From: Haplosporangium gracile
Lineage: Eukaryota > Mortierellomycota > Mortierellomycetes > Mortierellales > Mortierellaceae
Assembly: GCA_015499985.1 (NCBI GenBank)
Contig: JAAAUF010000110.1
Coordinates: 1 to 61,365 of the forward strand
DNA: 61,365 nt
Direction: 5' to 3'
In this document: in pieces, positions 46,683 to 59,900 of the stretch
Position numbering within the stretch: position 1 is the stretch's first letter
Layout: each line of letters opens with the position of its first letter
The notes under the pieces: generated by a model
Told to the model about the DNA's origin: nothing
The model's database searches: none
What the model saw: the letters and a program-made list of their open reading frames with translations, nothing else
Position numbers and translations under genes: made by a program

Positions 46683-48326
46683 ATGACAGGACCAGAAGCA
46701 GGAGCACAGGAACCACGGATTAGGGATGCCACATCCATCAAAATGCGTCTTGAGGAAGAAATAGTTTCCCTCATCACCGAGACTCAGGGTATGTCGCCAC
46801 CCTCGTTGTTGCAATCCCAAACCCCCTCTTTAAGGTGCCACCAAATTTACTATTTTTCCAACACTCAGTTGCTGACTTCTCTTCTTCCTGCGCTCATTTG
46901 TCATATCTGATGACGCGTAGAGTTCAATATCTCAACGGTGGAGCGGATAGAGATCCCAACAGCACTTCAGTTCCACCGCTTCGTCGCCGCAAACCGACCC
47001 GTCATCATCTCTCTCCCTCCCTCCGCCACAACCATCCACCCCTCAGAATCCACTGCCTCCACCTCTTCTTCCTCAACCTCACCGCAACGACTGGATCCCA
47101 CCGCAGAGGAAAAGGCATGGGCCTGGCCGGCGTTCACAAAATGGACCAACGACTACCTCGTCAAGTCTCTGGGCCCCAAAGAGATCACAGTCGCATGTAC
47201 GCCCAACGGTTGGGCAGATGCGGTGGTCGACGACAAGTACTTTGCGATGCCCTGTGAGAAAAAGATGACGTTTGAGCAGTTCCTGGACGGTATGCCAATC
47301 AGAACTCGACACAGGAATACACAGGCTTCTGGTCATGCTGGACAAGGCAACGATGATACTTTTAACAATGGGGTTCAGGATCTGGGACTGAACGGTGGTG
47401 GTGGTGTTAGTGATCGTCAAGGATCGGCAGCACCGGTGGATCCGTATCAGGAAGTTCGATATATTCAGCTGCAGAACGGGAATTTGATGACAGAGTATGA
47501 GGAGCTTCTGGGGGATATACCGGCGCAGATCCCATTTATTAGTGAGGCGTTGGGCAAGGAGCCGGATGCGGTCAACTTTTGGTATGGCGATGAGCGTAGC
47601 ACTACGTCTTTGCATAAAGGTATGTCGCTTTGGAATGATCCTTCTATGTGGATGCGACACGCAACAGGGGCAAATTGATTGTTTAGGGAACTAACGAAGG
47701 AGCTGTCATACTGGCTGATACTGCTTTAGATCATTACGAGAACATGTACGCGGTCATCACCGGAAGGAAAATCTTTACATTAATTCCTCCGACGGAGCAG
47801 TTCTGTCTGCATGGTAAGCGGATCTTTCTCATAATCGAATTAATTCTTATTTGTCAGAGGCTACTCAGTCACTAGTCGTTCTAATCCTTTGACACACATC
47901 GTTATCATAGAGAGACAATACATCGCAGCGACATACGTCGATACCGCCGAGTCAACAGCATTCTTATCCTCAACACCCGCACCAACACCACGCTATAAAC
48001 TCGAACCCATGGACCCAGTGGTGCTTACAAAATGGATCGCTCTCAACCCATCCCACGAACCAGAGGAGGAAATATTTGAAAAATACCCTCGCTACCAGAT
48101 GTGCCAACCGTTCAAGGTTGTAGTCAACCCAGGAGAGATGCTGTACCTGCCAGCCATGTGGTACCATCAGGTCGAACAGGAGCCCGACCATGAGGGCAAA
48201 TGTATTGCAGTGAATTGGTGGTATGATATGGGCTTTGAGGGCGATCGGTTCTCGAATGCTGCCTTCATGGCTAATCTGTTGAAGCTTGTGGATGAGATTG
48301 AAGGCGATCGCTCTGACCACCATTGA
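46683..48326 (+). CDS. JmjC-domain protein, JMJD7-like 2-oxoglutarate oxygenase
   Basis: Four exons, 46683-46788, 46921-47619, 47730-47813 and 47911-48326, give 434 residues. It is a Fe(II)/2-oxoglutarate-dependent hydroxylase of the small JmjC class; human JMJD7 hydroxylates lysines in DRG translation-factor GTPases and has a reported peptidase activity. Seen here: an N-terminal entry motif ALQFHRFVAANRPVIIS, the cupin core with iron ligands H267 and D269 (LHKDHYENMY) and H382 (MWYHQVEQ), ITGRKIFTLIPP and NPGEMLYLPAMWYH. A Ser/Thr-rich insertion (~residues 63-80) and a Gly/Asn-rich one (~165-200) enlarge it beyond the ~316 residues of animal JMJD7. Convergent with phenylalanine hydroxylase (126 bp between stops). 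Confidence 0.9.
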
Positions 48327-48452
48327 AAAAAGCGAATAAAGGCTATTATTACAAAAATATGATTTTCATTTGAGTTTGCTTACAAAAATTGACTATGTAC
48401 AAAAGAGAAGGAATATATGCTGCTGCTCAAAGAGAGAACACTAGTTCCGTGC

Positions 48453-50272
48453 TTACGCCAACTTGCCAAGGGCATCGACAAGGGTCAGCATATCAGTCTT
48501 GATGGACTGCGCGTATCGCAGGACCTTGTCCTTCGAATTCAGAATCTCAATGCTCTCAGTGTAAGCATTATAACGGACCGAGAAGGGTCTCGACAGCGAG
48601 TTGGCAAACTCTCGGACACGCATCTGGGCATCCTTGAAGGACTCGGCAACAAAGTACACAGGCTGGTACTCTGTGATAGGATACTTTTGTTGGGCAACCT
48701 TGGAGGGCTCAAAGGGTCGAACTTCAGGTTTGTCACTAAGACAGTATTCCAACTCACCAAAGGATGACAAAAGCCCCGCACCATAGACACGAAGCTGATC
48801 CCCCTGGCGACAGATTCCAAACTCGACCGTGAACCAGTAGATGGTCGCCAGACGCTCAATATCATCATCACTAGCCCCCAACGAGGCCAGTCCAATCTCT
48901 TGCGAAAAATCTGCAAAGTCCGGGTTGGCGAAGAGGGGAACATGTCCCAAAAGCTCATGGCAGACATCAGGTTCGGGAGTGTAGAGCGGCTTGGAGTGGT
49001 GACGGATGTACTGGGTCGAGTGGAAGACTCGGAAGGCCAAGCCGTTCAAAAAGTCGCGGCTGGTCAAGAGACCCATAACAGGGCGCAAGGTGAAGCCAGT
49101 GCAATCCTTGAGGAATTTGGAGACCCCGTCGAGTTGGGGGATGTTGTCGGGACCATAGCCGCAGTTCTGGATCAAGAGCGGGAACACGTATTGGTGCTCT
49201 CTGCAAGCGTAATTGGGGAACATGGTAATGAGCTTGTTGAACACCGTCGTCCAGGTTTCTTTCTCGACTGCCGTATACTCGACATGAGGGATGGGCTGGC
49301 CCCTAAATATATATAAGATGCAGACACAAACAAATGCTGTTAGGGGTCATTTGTGCCCAATCTCAGGGGTGCATGGAGAACGCTTTTTTCATCTTCCTTC
49401 CGTCCTTTTTCTTTGGACATCTCTTTCCCCTTCTCTTTTCCCCTCGTTTTTCTCTCCCCTCTCTCATCTCCCCAACCCTTTCAGAATAACTTACGTCTTG
49501 TAAGTCTTTGCGATCTTGGTGATCTCTGAGCGACGAGCACGATAGACTGCGTCCTTGGCACCAGGATGGTCAGCATCAAGTTCTTCTCCCATCTCGAGGA
49601 CCTTGTCTGCAAAGGTATCCAAGTCGATCATCTTGCGAGGAAACCAGGGCGTCGAGTCTGAGATGTCAGCTAGTCAGTTGAACAGAAAAAGGAGGAAGTA
49701 GAGGGGATAAAAAAGGGTAAGCAGAGGGGTTAGCACTGTTTGGCCTTGGATCTGATAACCTGAACAAAAGCTGATAGTGAGAGCCACGTATCTATTACTT
49801 GAAGAGGCTGGGCCAGCGACACCGCCGGTACCGACAACATGGACATGCTTCGAGATGGCCTCAAGGGACTTTGAGACTTCAAAGACCTGCTGTGAGCTCG
49901 CAGCATCAAAGTCGACAAAGAACTCGTAGTCAAACTCCGATGTCCTGCTCGGGCGACTACATTGTAGATATAAGAGAGTATGTTAGTTAAGACATGTGGT
50001 TAACGAGACCCAAGAAGGGATGATGTGTCTTGGCAAGCGTCGTATTACACTAAAAGTAAAAGAAAGAGAGAAGAGGAGAAGAAGAGGGCTTACGACTCGA
50101 TGCGGGAGAGGGAGATGTTCATGGCTTTGATGGCGGCGAGACACTCGTCGAGGGCGCCGACCTTGTCGGTGATGGTGAAGTGGATAGTGCTCTTGCCGGG
50201 CACGATGGCGGCATCGATGCACTTGTGCAAGTGTGGTGCGAGGGATGAAGTGGACATGTTTGGCTGTTCCAT
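48453..50272 (-). CDS. PAH: Phenylalanine 4-hydroxylase (tetrahydrobiopterin-dependent)
   Basis: Four exons, 50272-50094, 49956-49799, 49657-49495 and 49302-48453, give 449 residues, the usual length for animal-type aromatic amino acid hydroxylases. It converts phenylalanine to tyrosine using O2, iron and BH4. An N-terminal ACT regulatory domain is visible ([35 protein letters not shown]). The catalytic domain has [33 protein letters not shown], iron ligands in [14 protein letters not shown] (two His) and WFTVEFG (Glu), and [16 protein letters not shown]. The C-terminal helix is likely for tetramerisation. Substrate is called phenylalanine because of the ACT domain and [13 protein letters not shown] context. 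Such enzymes are uncommon in Dikarya and known from Mortierella, which supports the organism guess. Confidence 0.95.
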
Positions 50273-51549
50273 TGGAAGGTGTTGCTGAGTGTGCGGTGTG
50301 CGAGACTGTGTGGTTGCTTGTTGGTGTTGGTGTTGATGTTGGTGTTGGTGTTATGTGCTTTGTTGGGGAGTGAAGAGAGGAAAGAGAAGAGAAAAAGGAG
50401 CAGGATGGAAATGAAAAAGGAAACTGGCCCAACAATCTTCCCACGCGCATTGAGCGCAGTGCGGGAAAACAATTCGTTACAGCTAAAAGTTGACCCCGTG
50501 CGCACAATGCCGCCAGAGACAGAGGCGGGACAAGAGAAAGAAGGGGAAGAAGAAGCACAAGGTCCCTCGTTGGTGCCATTGGCTAGCTGCATGAACAGAC
50601 CAATTCCACCCCTACCTTCTCTCCAACCGAGGCCCTCTCTGATTGACTGCTTCTCGCCTCTTACTTCCTTACACCCCATTCCTTTTTTGGATGATCAAAC
50701 TTACAGGTCGTTGCCTGCCCCATCCACTTTTTTGTTGCACCACTTTTCTCCATTGCACTTGTCCTATCCAATACCTTTTCAATGTCGCTCTTTTTTTTTA
50801 TGTGATAGCTTTTGACATCTCGTTCGACCTGTATGTTCCATCTGCAGGAAACACTAGAAACGTTTATCCAAGGAGGATGTCGACAACCAAATTTGCAAAT
50901 ATCATCAAAGTACACATGCACCGATTTTGATTTAGAAAAGAGAATAAAGATAGAGAGAGAGAGTGCCAACGTCAGTTATCTAAGACGTAATGCCATACGA
51001 TGGCCCCCCACCACTCACAACCTCCGAAAAGACTGCAAGGATAAAGAGACACCCGGCAAAGTTGTCGGGATCATCAACCGTTGATATGTATGATTATTAT
51101 CATTACAGTCTTAGGTTAAATACTAAGACTAAGGAGCCAAACTAAGGCCACGGAGCCGTTCTTTTTTTATACCTCCGTGACTTGGACTTTCGGTAACCTT
51201 TGGGTGTTAGAGTAAATACTGTCGCCAGTCTGCTGCTTATCTGCCATGGGGATATTGAAACGGAGTTTCGTTTCATTTTTATGGAATTCGTCTGTTGATA
51301 CATTTTGCATTTCAAGATAGGTAGTCACAAACCATGTCCTATTCAAGGCTTTGTTTGTTCCAACCGCTATGCCATCTCCTACGCTGAGATGGTGCATGCA
51401 ACCACATCTCCTTTTGTTTTCTCCCACCTCCTCCCCCCTTTTTTTTTCTCCACTTTCCCTTTCCTGACCGCTCTTCCCATCAAATACCCTTTTTGAACAT
51501 TAACTGGACTCATCGCCCTTCAGTCCCGAACTGTCTTTAATCTCGCAAA
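50273..51549. promoter_or_regulatory. Intergenic region with promoters of PAH and Dicer
   Basis: 1277 bp between divergent start codons. A (TTGGTG)n-type microsatellite lies at 50310-50353 in the PAH leader. C/T-rich tracts occur at 50600-50790. The ~130 bp before the Dicer ATG are pyrimidine-rich (51420-51490), a common fungal promoter feature. No gene is seen. Confidence 0.45.
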
Positions 51550-54500
51550 ATGACTTCAACAACAGCAGCCTACGACCTGTTGCAGTGGGAAGGAGTCGAC
51601 GACCTCCTTGGTTCTGTCGCTGCACTCTCGCCAATCTTGCCTTCCAACCCTTCACCAAAACCCTCAACACCCACACAACCAACCAACGCCGCTCCAGTAA
51701 CACAACCTCAGCAAGGCCACTTTTCGCTCTTGGAGGATGGCCCTCTTCCTATCCTCGACCAACCTGTGCTCTCTATGGCGTCCACGTTACCCTTGCCCCT
51801 GATACCCATGCAGACATTGTCGCTGTCTCCTCGATTCGGTACAAGCTTTCGACCCGTCTCGTCCTTTTCGGTCGCTTTTCCAATCGCTTCGTCTTCCACT
51901 GTTTCGGAATCTTCGCACGAGGTCAAGGTACCCTCTGTTGAGCAGGATCCTTTCCTAATTCCACGCCAGTATCAAACCGAGTTGTTCCGCAAGGCTGAAG
52001 CTGGAAATGTGATTGCGGTCATGGATACAGGTTCAGGAAAGACACTGGTGGCAGTAATGCTCATCCGCGAGATGCTTCGACGCGAGAAGGAAGCTCAGCG
52101 TGGTCCAAAAGAAGTAATAACACCATTCTAATAAGCTCACTGATAATTTGGTCCGCAAGACTACACTATTCTCTCGGTGGTCACTGTCGAGCATTGCGTA
52201 ACTATAGCCAAATGAGGCTGAACTTGTGCTCCCTTACTCCATTCTTTTTGTCATTGCTATAGCGCAAGATTAGCTTCTTTATTGTCAACAACGTGCCTCT
52301 GGTCTTCCAACAAGCTGCCGTTATCCGAGCCAACTGCGATGCCGAGGTCACGATGTTGTGCGGTGCCATGGATACTAAAAAGTTCTCGGACGAGCTATGG
52401 GGTGAAACATACAAGAAGGTCGATGTTGTGGTCGTGACAGCTCAGATCCTCCTTGATCTTTTCCGTCATGGCTTTGTCCAGATGTCAAGGGTATGCGCAC
52501 AACTCGTTCTTCCTTTTGCTCGCAGCGGTTGGCTGACGTGGATGGCTTCGACCAAAGGCTGATTGACGATTAACATTTTGACGGTCCTCTGAATCAACCA
52601 AAGGTCAATCTACTGATTTTCGACGAGTGTCACCATGCCCGTAAGGACCATCCGTTCTGCTGCATCATGAAAGAGTTCTATCATGTTCATGAGCTGGACC
52701 GCAGTCAGCGACCCAAAGTGTTTGGCATGACCGCCTCGCCCTCCTCTGACATTGGATCCAAGCTTTATCATACAGCAAGGTATGGCAAATATTGTACTTT
52801 AAGCATTTTGTTATTACCAATCGAAACAAATATTACGCGTGAAATTAATCATAATCCATCTCTTTTTTTACACCTGTGTCAACAACAGTGAATTGGAGAA
52901 CTTGATGGACGCAAAGGTGTTTACAGTGGACCAGGAAGAGGTCAAGCAGTATGTTGAGAGACCCTTGGAGTTTGTGGTACAATACAACCCAGCGCCTGGT
53001 TACCGCACCACCAAGCTCACCAGCGCCTTGAGGTCAAAGTGCTTCATCGTCCCAAGGCTGAACCCGATCTTCGAGAGCGTCCAGTTCAACCTCAGCCATC
53101 TCGGTTCCTGGTGCGTCGACTCACTGTGGCGGATCAACGTCGAGAATATGGCCAGGAAGGATGGAGGAATCAAGCAACTTCCCGAGGAGATTAGGACGGC
53201 GCTCGATGTCGTCAAGGCCTGGACATTCCCAACTCCGGTGGTTGATATCAAGCAGATGTCGCCCAAAGTCATGAAGCTCATCCAGATTCTTCGAGTTGCG
53301 GGCAAGAGCTGGACCGAGGATTTTTGTGGCATTATTTTTGTGCAGCGAAGAGATACTGCGATCGCGCTCTGTCTGCTACTTCAGGAACTTGAGGAGTTTC
53401 GCGAGATTTTCCGGGTCCAAGTGCTGGCCGGTCATAGCGACGAGTCTGACAGTGTTCTGAAGATGAACTTTCAGGAACAGAACGACATCATTTCCAACTT
53501 TCGAAGCAAAGTCTATAACTTGCTGGTATCCACTAGTGTTGCGGAGGAAGGTCTGGATATTCAACCTTGTAACGTCGTCATCAGGTATTATTTTCGTTCA
53601 CGGTCATTGATACCCGTTCAATGATTTTTGTACTGCGGCCTTGACTTACACTTAATTTTATATATTCGAGTCATTAGGTTCGACCCGGTGACCACGACGA
53701 TCAGCTACATTCAGTCTCGGGGAAGAGCCCGCCAAAAGAACTCGCGCTATATCATGATGATGGAGTACGACAATCGCGGTGAAGAGGCAGCGTTGGAGAA
53801 GATCCAGATCGGAGAGAAAAGCATGCGCGAATGGTGTCACAGCCTGGACTCGGAGCGACTTATGCAAAAACCAGCGAGTATCGACGAGGATGAAGGAACA
53901 GAGCTGATGGACATGCTGACTCCGTCTCAATCGTACAGAGTCCCTACCACTGGTGCACTTCTTACTTTGGACTCAGCCATCCCACTGCTGCACTATTACT
54001 GCAGCTCCTTGACAGGAGACGAGTTTTGTTCGCTGCGGCCCGAGTTTTCTGTTACCGCTAACGGGTCATCTGGATTTATTTGCGACCTCACCTTGCCTCC
54101 AAATGCGCCTGTCCGGATCGTCCAGTCGGATCGCGCTTCCACCAAGCAGATGGCGCGAAAGTCGGCGGCTTTCAAGGCTTGCGAGTTGCTCCACTCTCTC
54201 AAGGCTCTTAACGATAACCTGTTGCCGGTGGTAGTCGAGGAGGTCATTGGTGACTCTCCAGTTGAATCTGGGCCTGTTGAGGTTATCGAGAAGAACCGAG
54301 TCTACCCTTACACTTGTCCTGAGATCTGGAAGCAGGACTCGATGGACACTGAAGTCCCGGTCACTCTTCACAAATGTGTCATTGAGATGGATGAACATGA
54401 TGTTGAGCGTCTGGGAGGCAAGCGCCGGTTCCGTCTGATGTGTATTTTGACCCGTCAACCCCTACCGAATGCGATTGCGTCGCTCCGTCTATATCTTGAA

Positions 54501-56882
54501 GGAGCTGGCAGGGTGGTGAACATCAAAAGTCATCTTGAACCTGTTACTGTACAAAAGGAGCAGCTCCTGCTCTTTCAAAAGTACACTCTGCTGTTGTTCC
54601 AACGGATATGTCGCAAGAGCTTTGAGTGCTCCCTTGAGACCATGCCTTACTTTGTTGTGCCACTCTGTACACGGAACACGTCGTCGAAATCGGATTCGAC
54701 TTTGGCCGAGGCTGATTTAGACATTTCTTGGGAGGACGTCGAGTCTGGCCAGAAGATGCAACCTGATCCAGTGCCTATTCCAGAGACAGAGGACGAGCAG
54801 GCGTTGCAGGCCACGCTTCTGGCGCTCCGCAAGGATCCTACCCGAGAATTCTTCCTCAAGAAGATTGTCACAGACTACAAGATGCAGGATTTAATGCCGC
54901 CCGATGCTTTCCACCAGGAACTTGCAGCGTGGGACGAATCTCTCATCAAGGTCAGGAACCATACCAAGCGATTAGCTGCAAAGGCTGCCGCACCCACCTC
55001 ATCACCGCCCAACGCATCGACTATCAACACATCACCTTCTAGCTCTTCGCCGTCTGATCCAGTAACTGAAGAAGTCACGACACCAGCTCCAGCTCCGGCT
55101 CCAAGGACCTTCGCTGCTTACTTCAAATGGAAGTTCCAGGTAGATTGCGAGGACGGTGACGTGATTCTGATGGTTGACCGAGTGCGCAAGATGAGGAACC
55201 ATCTACAACCCGCAGTTCGTGAGGAGGAGGCCAAGGAGGAGGCCGGAGCGATGGTGATGCCAATGAAGGCGTGCATCCGAGGCACTGTCAAGGCTGACGT
55301 ACTGAGGATGGCGCAACTGGTCCCCTCGATCCTCTTCAGTTTAGACCAAACTCTGCTGGTCTACGAGGCGCGCAACTCTATTGGACTCGGGCAGATCCGC
55401 TTGGACTACCTGCAAGAAGCCTTTACCGCCTCGTCATCGAACCGTGATTACCAGTACGAACGTCTCGAGTTGCTAGGAGATTCGTTCCTAAAATTCTCCA
55501 GTACGATCCGGCTCTACATTGTCAATCCTGCCAAGGATGAAGGCCAGCTCCACGCGAGTCGTATTCGTATCATCTCGAACAAGGCCCTTCTGGGTCACGC
55601 GACCAGTCTGGAACTGTATCGGTTCATTAGCAGTACACCCTTTCATCGCAAGTCCTGGAGACCGCCTCATTTTACGGTCGACAAGAAAGAGTGGGAGAGT
55701 GTTCAGAAACATCAACTTTCTAACAAGACTTTGGCTGATGTGATTGAGGCCACTTTGGGGGCGGCGTTCTTGAGCGGCGGGTATACGGTGGCGTTTCAGG
55801 CGGCCAAGGCACTCCGGATCCCGTTTGATGAGTTTGCGACGTGGAGGGATTTTGAGAGGGTCTTCTTAGAAGCCAAGGCGGCTAAGGAGGCTGCGCGGAG
55901 AGGTGAGGAAGGATTGACTTCGTCGTTGTTGATGCCAGCGCCGCTGTCGATGGCCAATCTGGCGGCGATTCAGGAGGTCCAAAAGATCCTGGGGTACGAG
56001 TTCAAGGACCCGTCATTGTTCTTTGAAGCCATGACGCACGCCTCACACATCCGCGCGGACGCGGTCTGTTACCAGCGATTGGAGTTCCTGGGCGATGCAG
56101 TGCTGGATTTCCAGGTCATTCGGTACTATTACGAAAAGTACTATGATGCCCCACCCGGGGCAATTACGCTCATCAAGGACGCGTCTGTCAACAATGGAAT
56201 CCTGGGCGCCATGTCACTCAAGTGGGGACTTCAAAAGTTCCTGAACCATTACTCGCCGTCGTTGATTGGTGCCATTTCTCGAGCGATGGTCAGTCTGGAG
56301 GAACGGGCGAGTAAGTCCCCGACGGGGGAGTTGGAGAAGGAGTACTGGGTGGACATTTATATGCCCAAGGTGTTGGGAGATCTGGTTGAGTCAACTCTTG
56401 GGGCGGTCTTTGTCGATAGTGGGTTTGACTTTGAGCTCATCACGGATCTGTTTCGGAGGTTGATCATGCCCTTTTTGGAAAAGCATGTCAATTTCGAGGG
56501 GATGGTCCTCCATCCGAACAAGGTCCTCCTCGAATCCCTTCAGTACCAGGGCTGCAACAACTTCAAGTTTGAAACCGAGGCCGCCGAGAAGGTCAGCAGT
56601 TCTGAGAAGCTATTGAAGAAACTAGGGTTGGGGATGCGGTCGTCGAATGGGTCGAGGAATCATGACGATGGTGATCTCGTGCTCAAGTGCCATTTCAAGA
56701 TCCATGAGCGAATCATGGCCACGGCGGTGGGGAAACATATAGAGGATCTTAGGAAGGAAGTTGCTGTGACAACGTTGGCGACTCTGAAGAAGGAGCCTGA
56801 GTTGATGGCGACGCTTTGTACGTGTCCGAAGAAGCGGGGTGCGCGACATGTTTCGATGTTGGATCGGTACCGGCAAGCGTAG
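51550..56882 (+). CDS. DCL: Dicer-like RNase III
   Basis: Five exons, 51550-52113, 52263-52490, 52604-52779, 52889-53584 and 53678-56882, give 1622 residues. It cuts double-stranded RNA into small RNAs for RNA interference. Order of domains: a Pro/Ser-rich tail; superfamily-2 helicase with [10 protein letters not shown], Walker A MDTGSGKT (K164), DECH at 271-274, [20 protein letters not shown] and QSRGRARQ; Dicer dimerisation domain (DUF283; [31 protein letters not shown]); a platform/PAZ-like region with a weak [20 protein letters not shown]; RNase IIIa ([16 protein letters not shown]1152/D1156; [12 protein letters not shown]); RNase IIIb ([15 protein letters not shown]1357/D1361; [13 protein letters not shown]); and a short C-terminal dsRBD-like end ([19 protein letters not shown]). 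Both RNase III sites keep their acidic residues, so it should be active. Convergent with the F-box gene (97 bp between stops). Confidence 0.95.
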
Positions 56883-56979
56883 GCGCTCTTTGCATTTTTT
56901 TCGTTTACTTCTCATGATTATTAAAAAATACAAAGAAAAAGTCATCCCACGCACATATGAGGGTACCACAGCCTCCCCG

Positions 56980-59900
56980 CTACTTGTATCCAAACTGCTT
57001 CCAGTACGCGCCGCTATCCCTTCTACCATTATTACTTACAAACTCAACTTTCGGCCACGCTGTCTGGATCCACTTTTTCTCCTCTGACACCTCCCAGAAC
57101 TTCTCCGCGATCCGCATTCCCGACACCTCCAACATCCTCAACTCCTTCAACCCACCCATCAACCCCAACCCACTCGCAAGCGTCATCGACAGACACTCGT
57201 CCTGGTACCCAGCCTGCACGAACTTCGTCGAATAGTACTGCCCTTCTCGTTCTTGTTCTGCGCGGAGAATTTTCTTTATGTCGTCACGATTGTCGTCCTT
57301 ATAGAAACGGCCACTTCCGAGAGACAGGTCCTTGAGTTTGTGGAGTCGGCCTAACTGGGTATAGACTTGGCGCTGAGTCCTGTAGCTGTCCTCCAGGGTA
57401 TATAATGTATCCGAGTGGAGTGGATGATCTGTGAATGGTCGGCCGTTTGTCCGAGTCTTGACGTCCGGTCGTGGGATCCCTGTGATCTTGCACCTAAACT
57501 CCTCAAGCGCCAAACACGCCCAGTTCTCGTTCTTCAAATTTCTCCTCCCCTCAGGTCCGCTACCAAAAACCTCCTCTGCATTCAGCTCAACATCCTTCTC
57601 CTTCGCTCGATCTCCCACGAGTCCGACAAACCGGACCAAATTCGAAGCCGTACATAGTAACTCTTGAACATGGTGCGATTGGAAACTGGGGCCCGAATTC
57701 CCTAACCGGATCGTCTCCAATGTCGACGCAGCATGTTCGAGGATCGCGTAGATGGATTCTAGTCCCAAGATATTGTTTTTCGACTTGAAGATTAGGGTCC
57801 TCCAACCTCGGGTACTGGCCTTGGCGAGCATCCATGCGAGGTGGTTATCGGAGATGGACCCTTCGACAATGAGATCGACCAGATGTGGGCATCCGTCCCG
57901 AAGCGTTTGTGGAAGACTATTGTTGCTGTTGCTGTTGTTGTTGTTGTCGCAGCTGGAGGGAAAGAAAGTTGGTATGGTGGAGTCGCCGAATTCGATCCAG
58001 AGGGTCCTGAGCATCGGGATTCGATTGAGCAGTAGGTACGAGAGTGAAATCTGAAGAGGACCCAAAAGCGTCAGCCTTTCAAGAGAATCTAAAGCCGGAA
58101 GATCCAGTGGGCGAATGGGTGTCGCCGACACTGCCGTTTCTTTGCCATTACCTCTGCCACTACCACTACCACCGCCACTGCTGCTGCTGACACTATTCCT
58201 GTTAGTGTTATGACGACCATTATGAAAGCGTCGGTCCATATACTGCCTATAAGGCCCTCGATGCGTCAGCGGCAGTTCCCCAAAATACAACATCAACCTC
58301 GTCACACTCCTCGGAACCGCGCCCAAAACCCCTGCAACCGTTGCTTCCACTCCCTCTTCAAGATCTGCAGAACTCGCCGCCGTCTCATCTTTAAAGAAAT
58401 CGTACAAGAACTGTGCTCCTTTGATCGAAAGTGTGTCTAGTTTCGGATTCTGTCGAAGAAGCCAGATGAGGGCGGCTTTGGACCGGACGGGGCTGTCGCC
58501 AGAACTGAGGCATGCAAGAGGGTATTGTTTAAAATCACGAACTCCCGGACCGTAGAGGTCTGTAAAGGACATTGTCTTTGTGGTGAATCCGGATCCAAAT
58601 ACGAATGGCCGACTGTTATTGGTAGGGGTGGAGGTAGCGGTGGTGATACCACTAAAGGATGTTGTTAGAGTGGATGCCTTTGTGAGCCGTACTGGTGCTG
58701 TTGATAGTCCTCTTGTGGTTGTTGCAGGGATGGGTGCTGTTACTGCCAGATGACGGAAAGATTCAAATCCTGAAAACGCATTCGTTGGCGTCAATGGCCC
58801 TGTTGCTGCTGATGCTGCCGCTGTCGATAGTGTTACTATTGGTGTTGCTGTTGTCGATGGTGTTGAGTCATTGACGGTAGCAGTAGTGGACGTTTCCTGT
58901 TGACCCGATTCAGTTCCTACTCCAGGACCGCTATCGACTGAAGTTGGTATTGTTGGAAGAAGGCTCGGCGTGAGTGCTGGCTGCATTATCTCGGAAGCAC
59001 CAAGTCCGATATTCAATGTAGTAGAAGTCGACAAGTTCGTGGTAGAGGATGTACTGGCGGGAGTGACTTCGAATCCAAGGTTCAATGGTCCTGGTGCTCC
59101 GGCTTTTGTGCTGTTTGATCCGAAGCTGAATGTTCCAGAGTTTTTTGTTGTTACGAATATCGATCCTGTCGTGCTAAAGGTGGAAGTAGAGGTTGAGGAA
59201 GCGCTCCTTTGTGGCGTCGAACCATTTCCAAATACAAACACAGGAGTGACTGCGCCACTAGTGGTGCTCCCGGTATTATTCCTGAATCTCAAACCCGCTC
59301 CAAGAGGCTGACCAAACCCACCTACACCAAAATATCCGCCAATTGCACCGCCTCCGCTAATTGCAACGCCTTCCCCAACTGCAACGCCTTCCCCAACTGC
59401 AACGCCTCCGCTTATAGCGACGCCTCCACGTCCAGAGGATCCTCCTGAGTGTTTCTTCCTCCCGAACGCTGCCTTCTTCCCTCCAAATGCAGTTGCCGAA
59501 GAAATAAACGCGCTCAGATCCTGCGTCGGTCTCGGGACATTAGGATTCGCCTCAGACTCAACAATCAATTCCCTCAACTCTGTACAACCTCCCGTCGTAC
59601 TGGAGCCATTCAACCCACCCGTGATCCTACTGAGCACCCACAAGAGGTCAATAATGCTATGATACCTTGTCGACAAGGACCGGACCAGATGCCCATTTCT
59701 GTCTAGCGCGCCCGCATCGAGACTGGCGCAGAACCGATAAAACCATATGTCTGCCAGGGGATAACCCCAATTGTAGGATTGGGAAGGGTAGGGTTTGATG
59801 GTTCTCCAGAGTTGGGGGGAGAAGAGGGCGAGCCAGGTTTGGGAGACGAGGACGCAGACTGTTAGGTCATGATGTGAGAGGTGAGTTGCGATGTGGGCGA

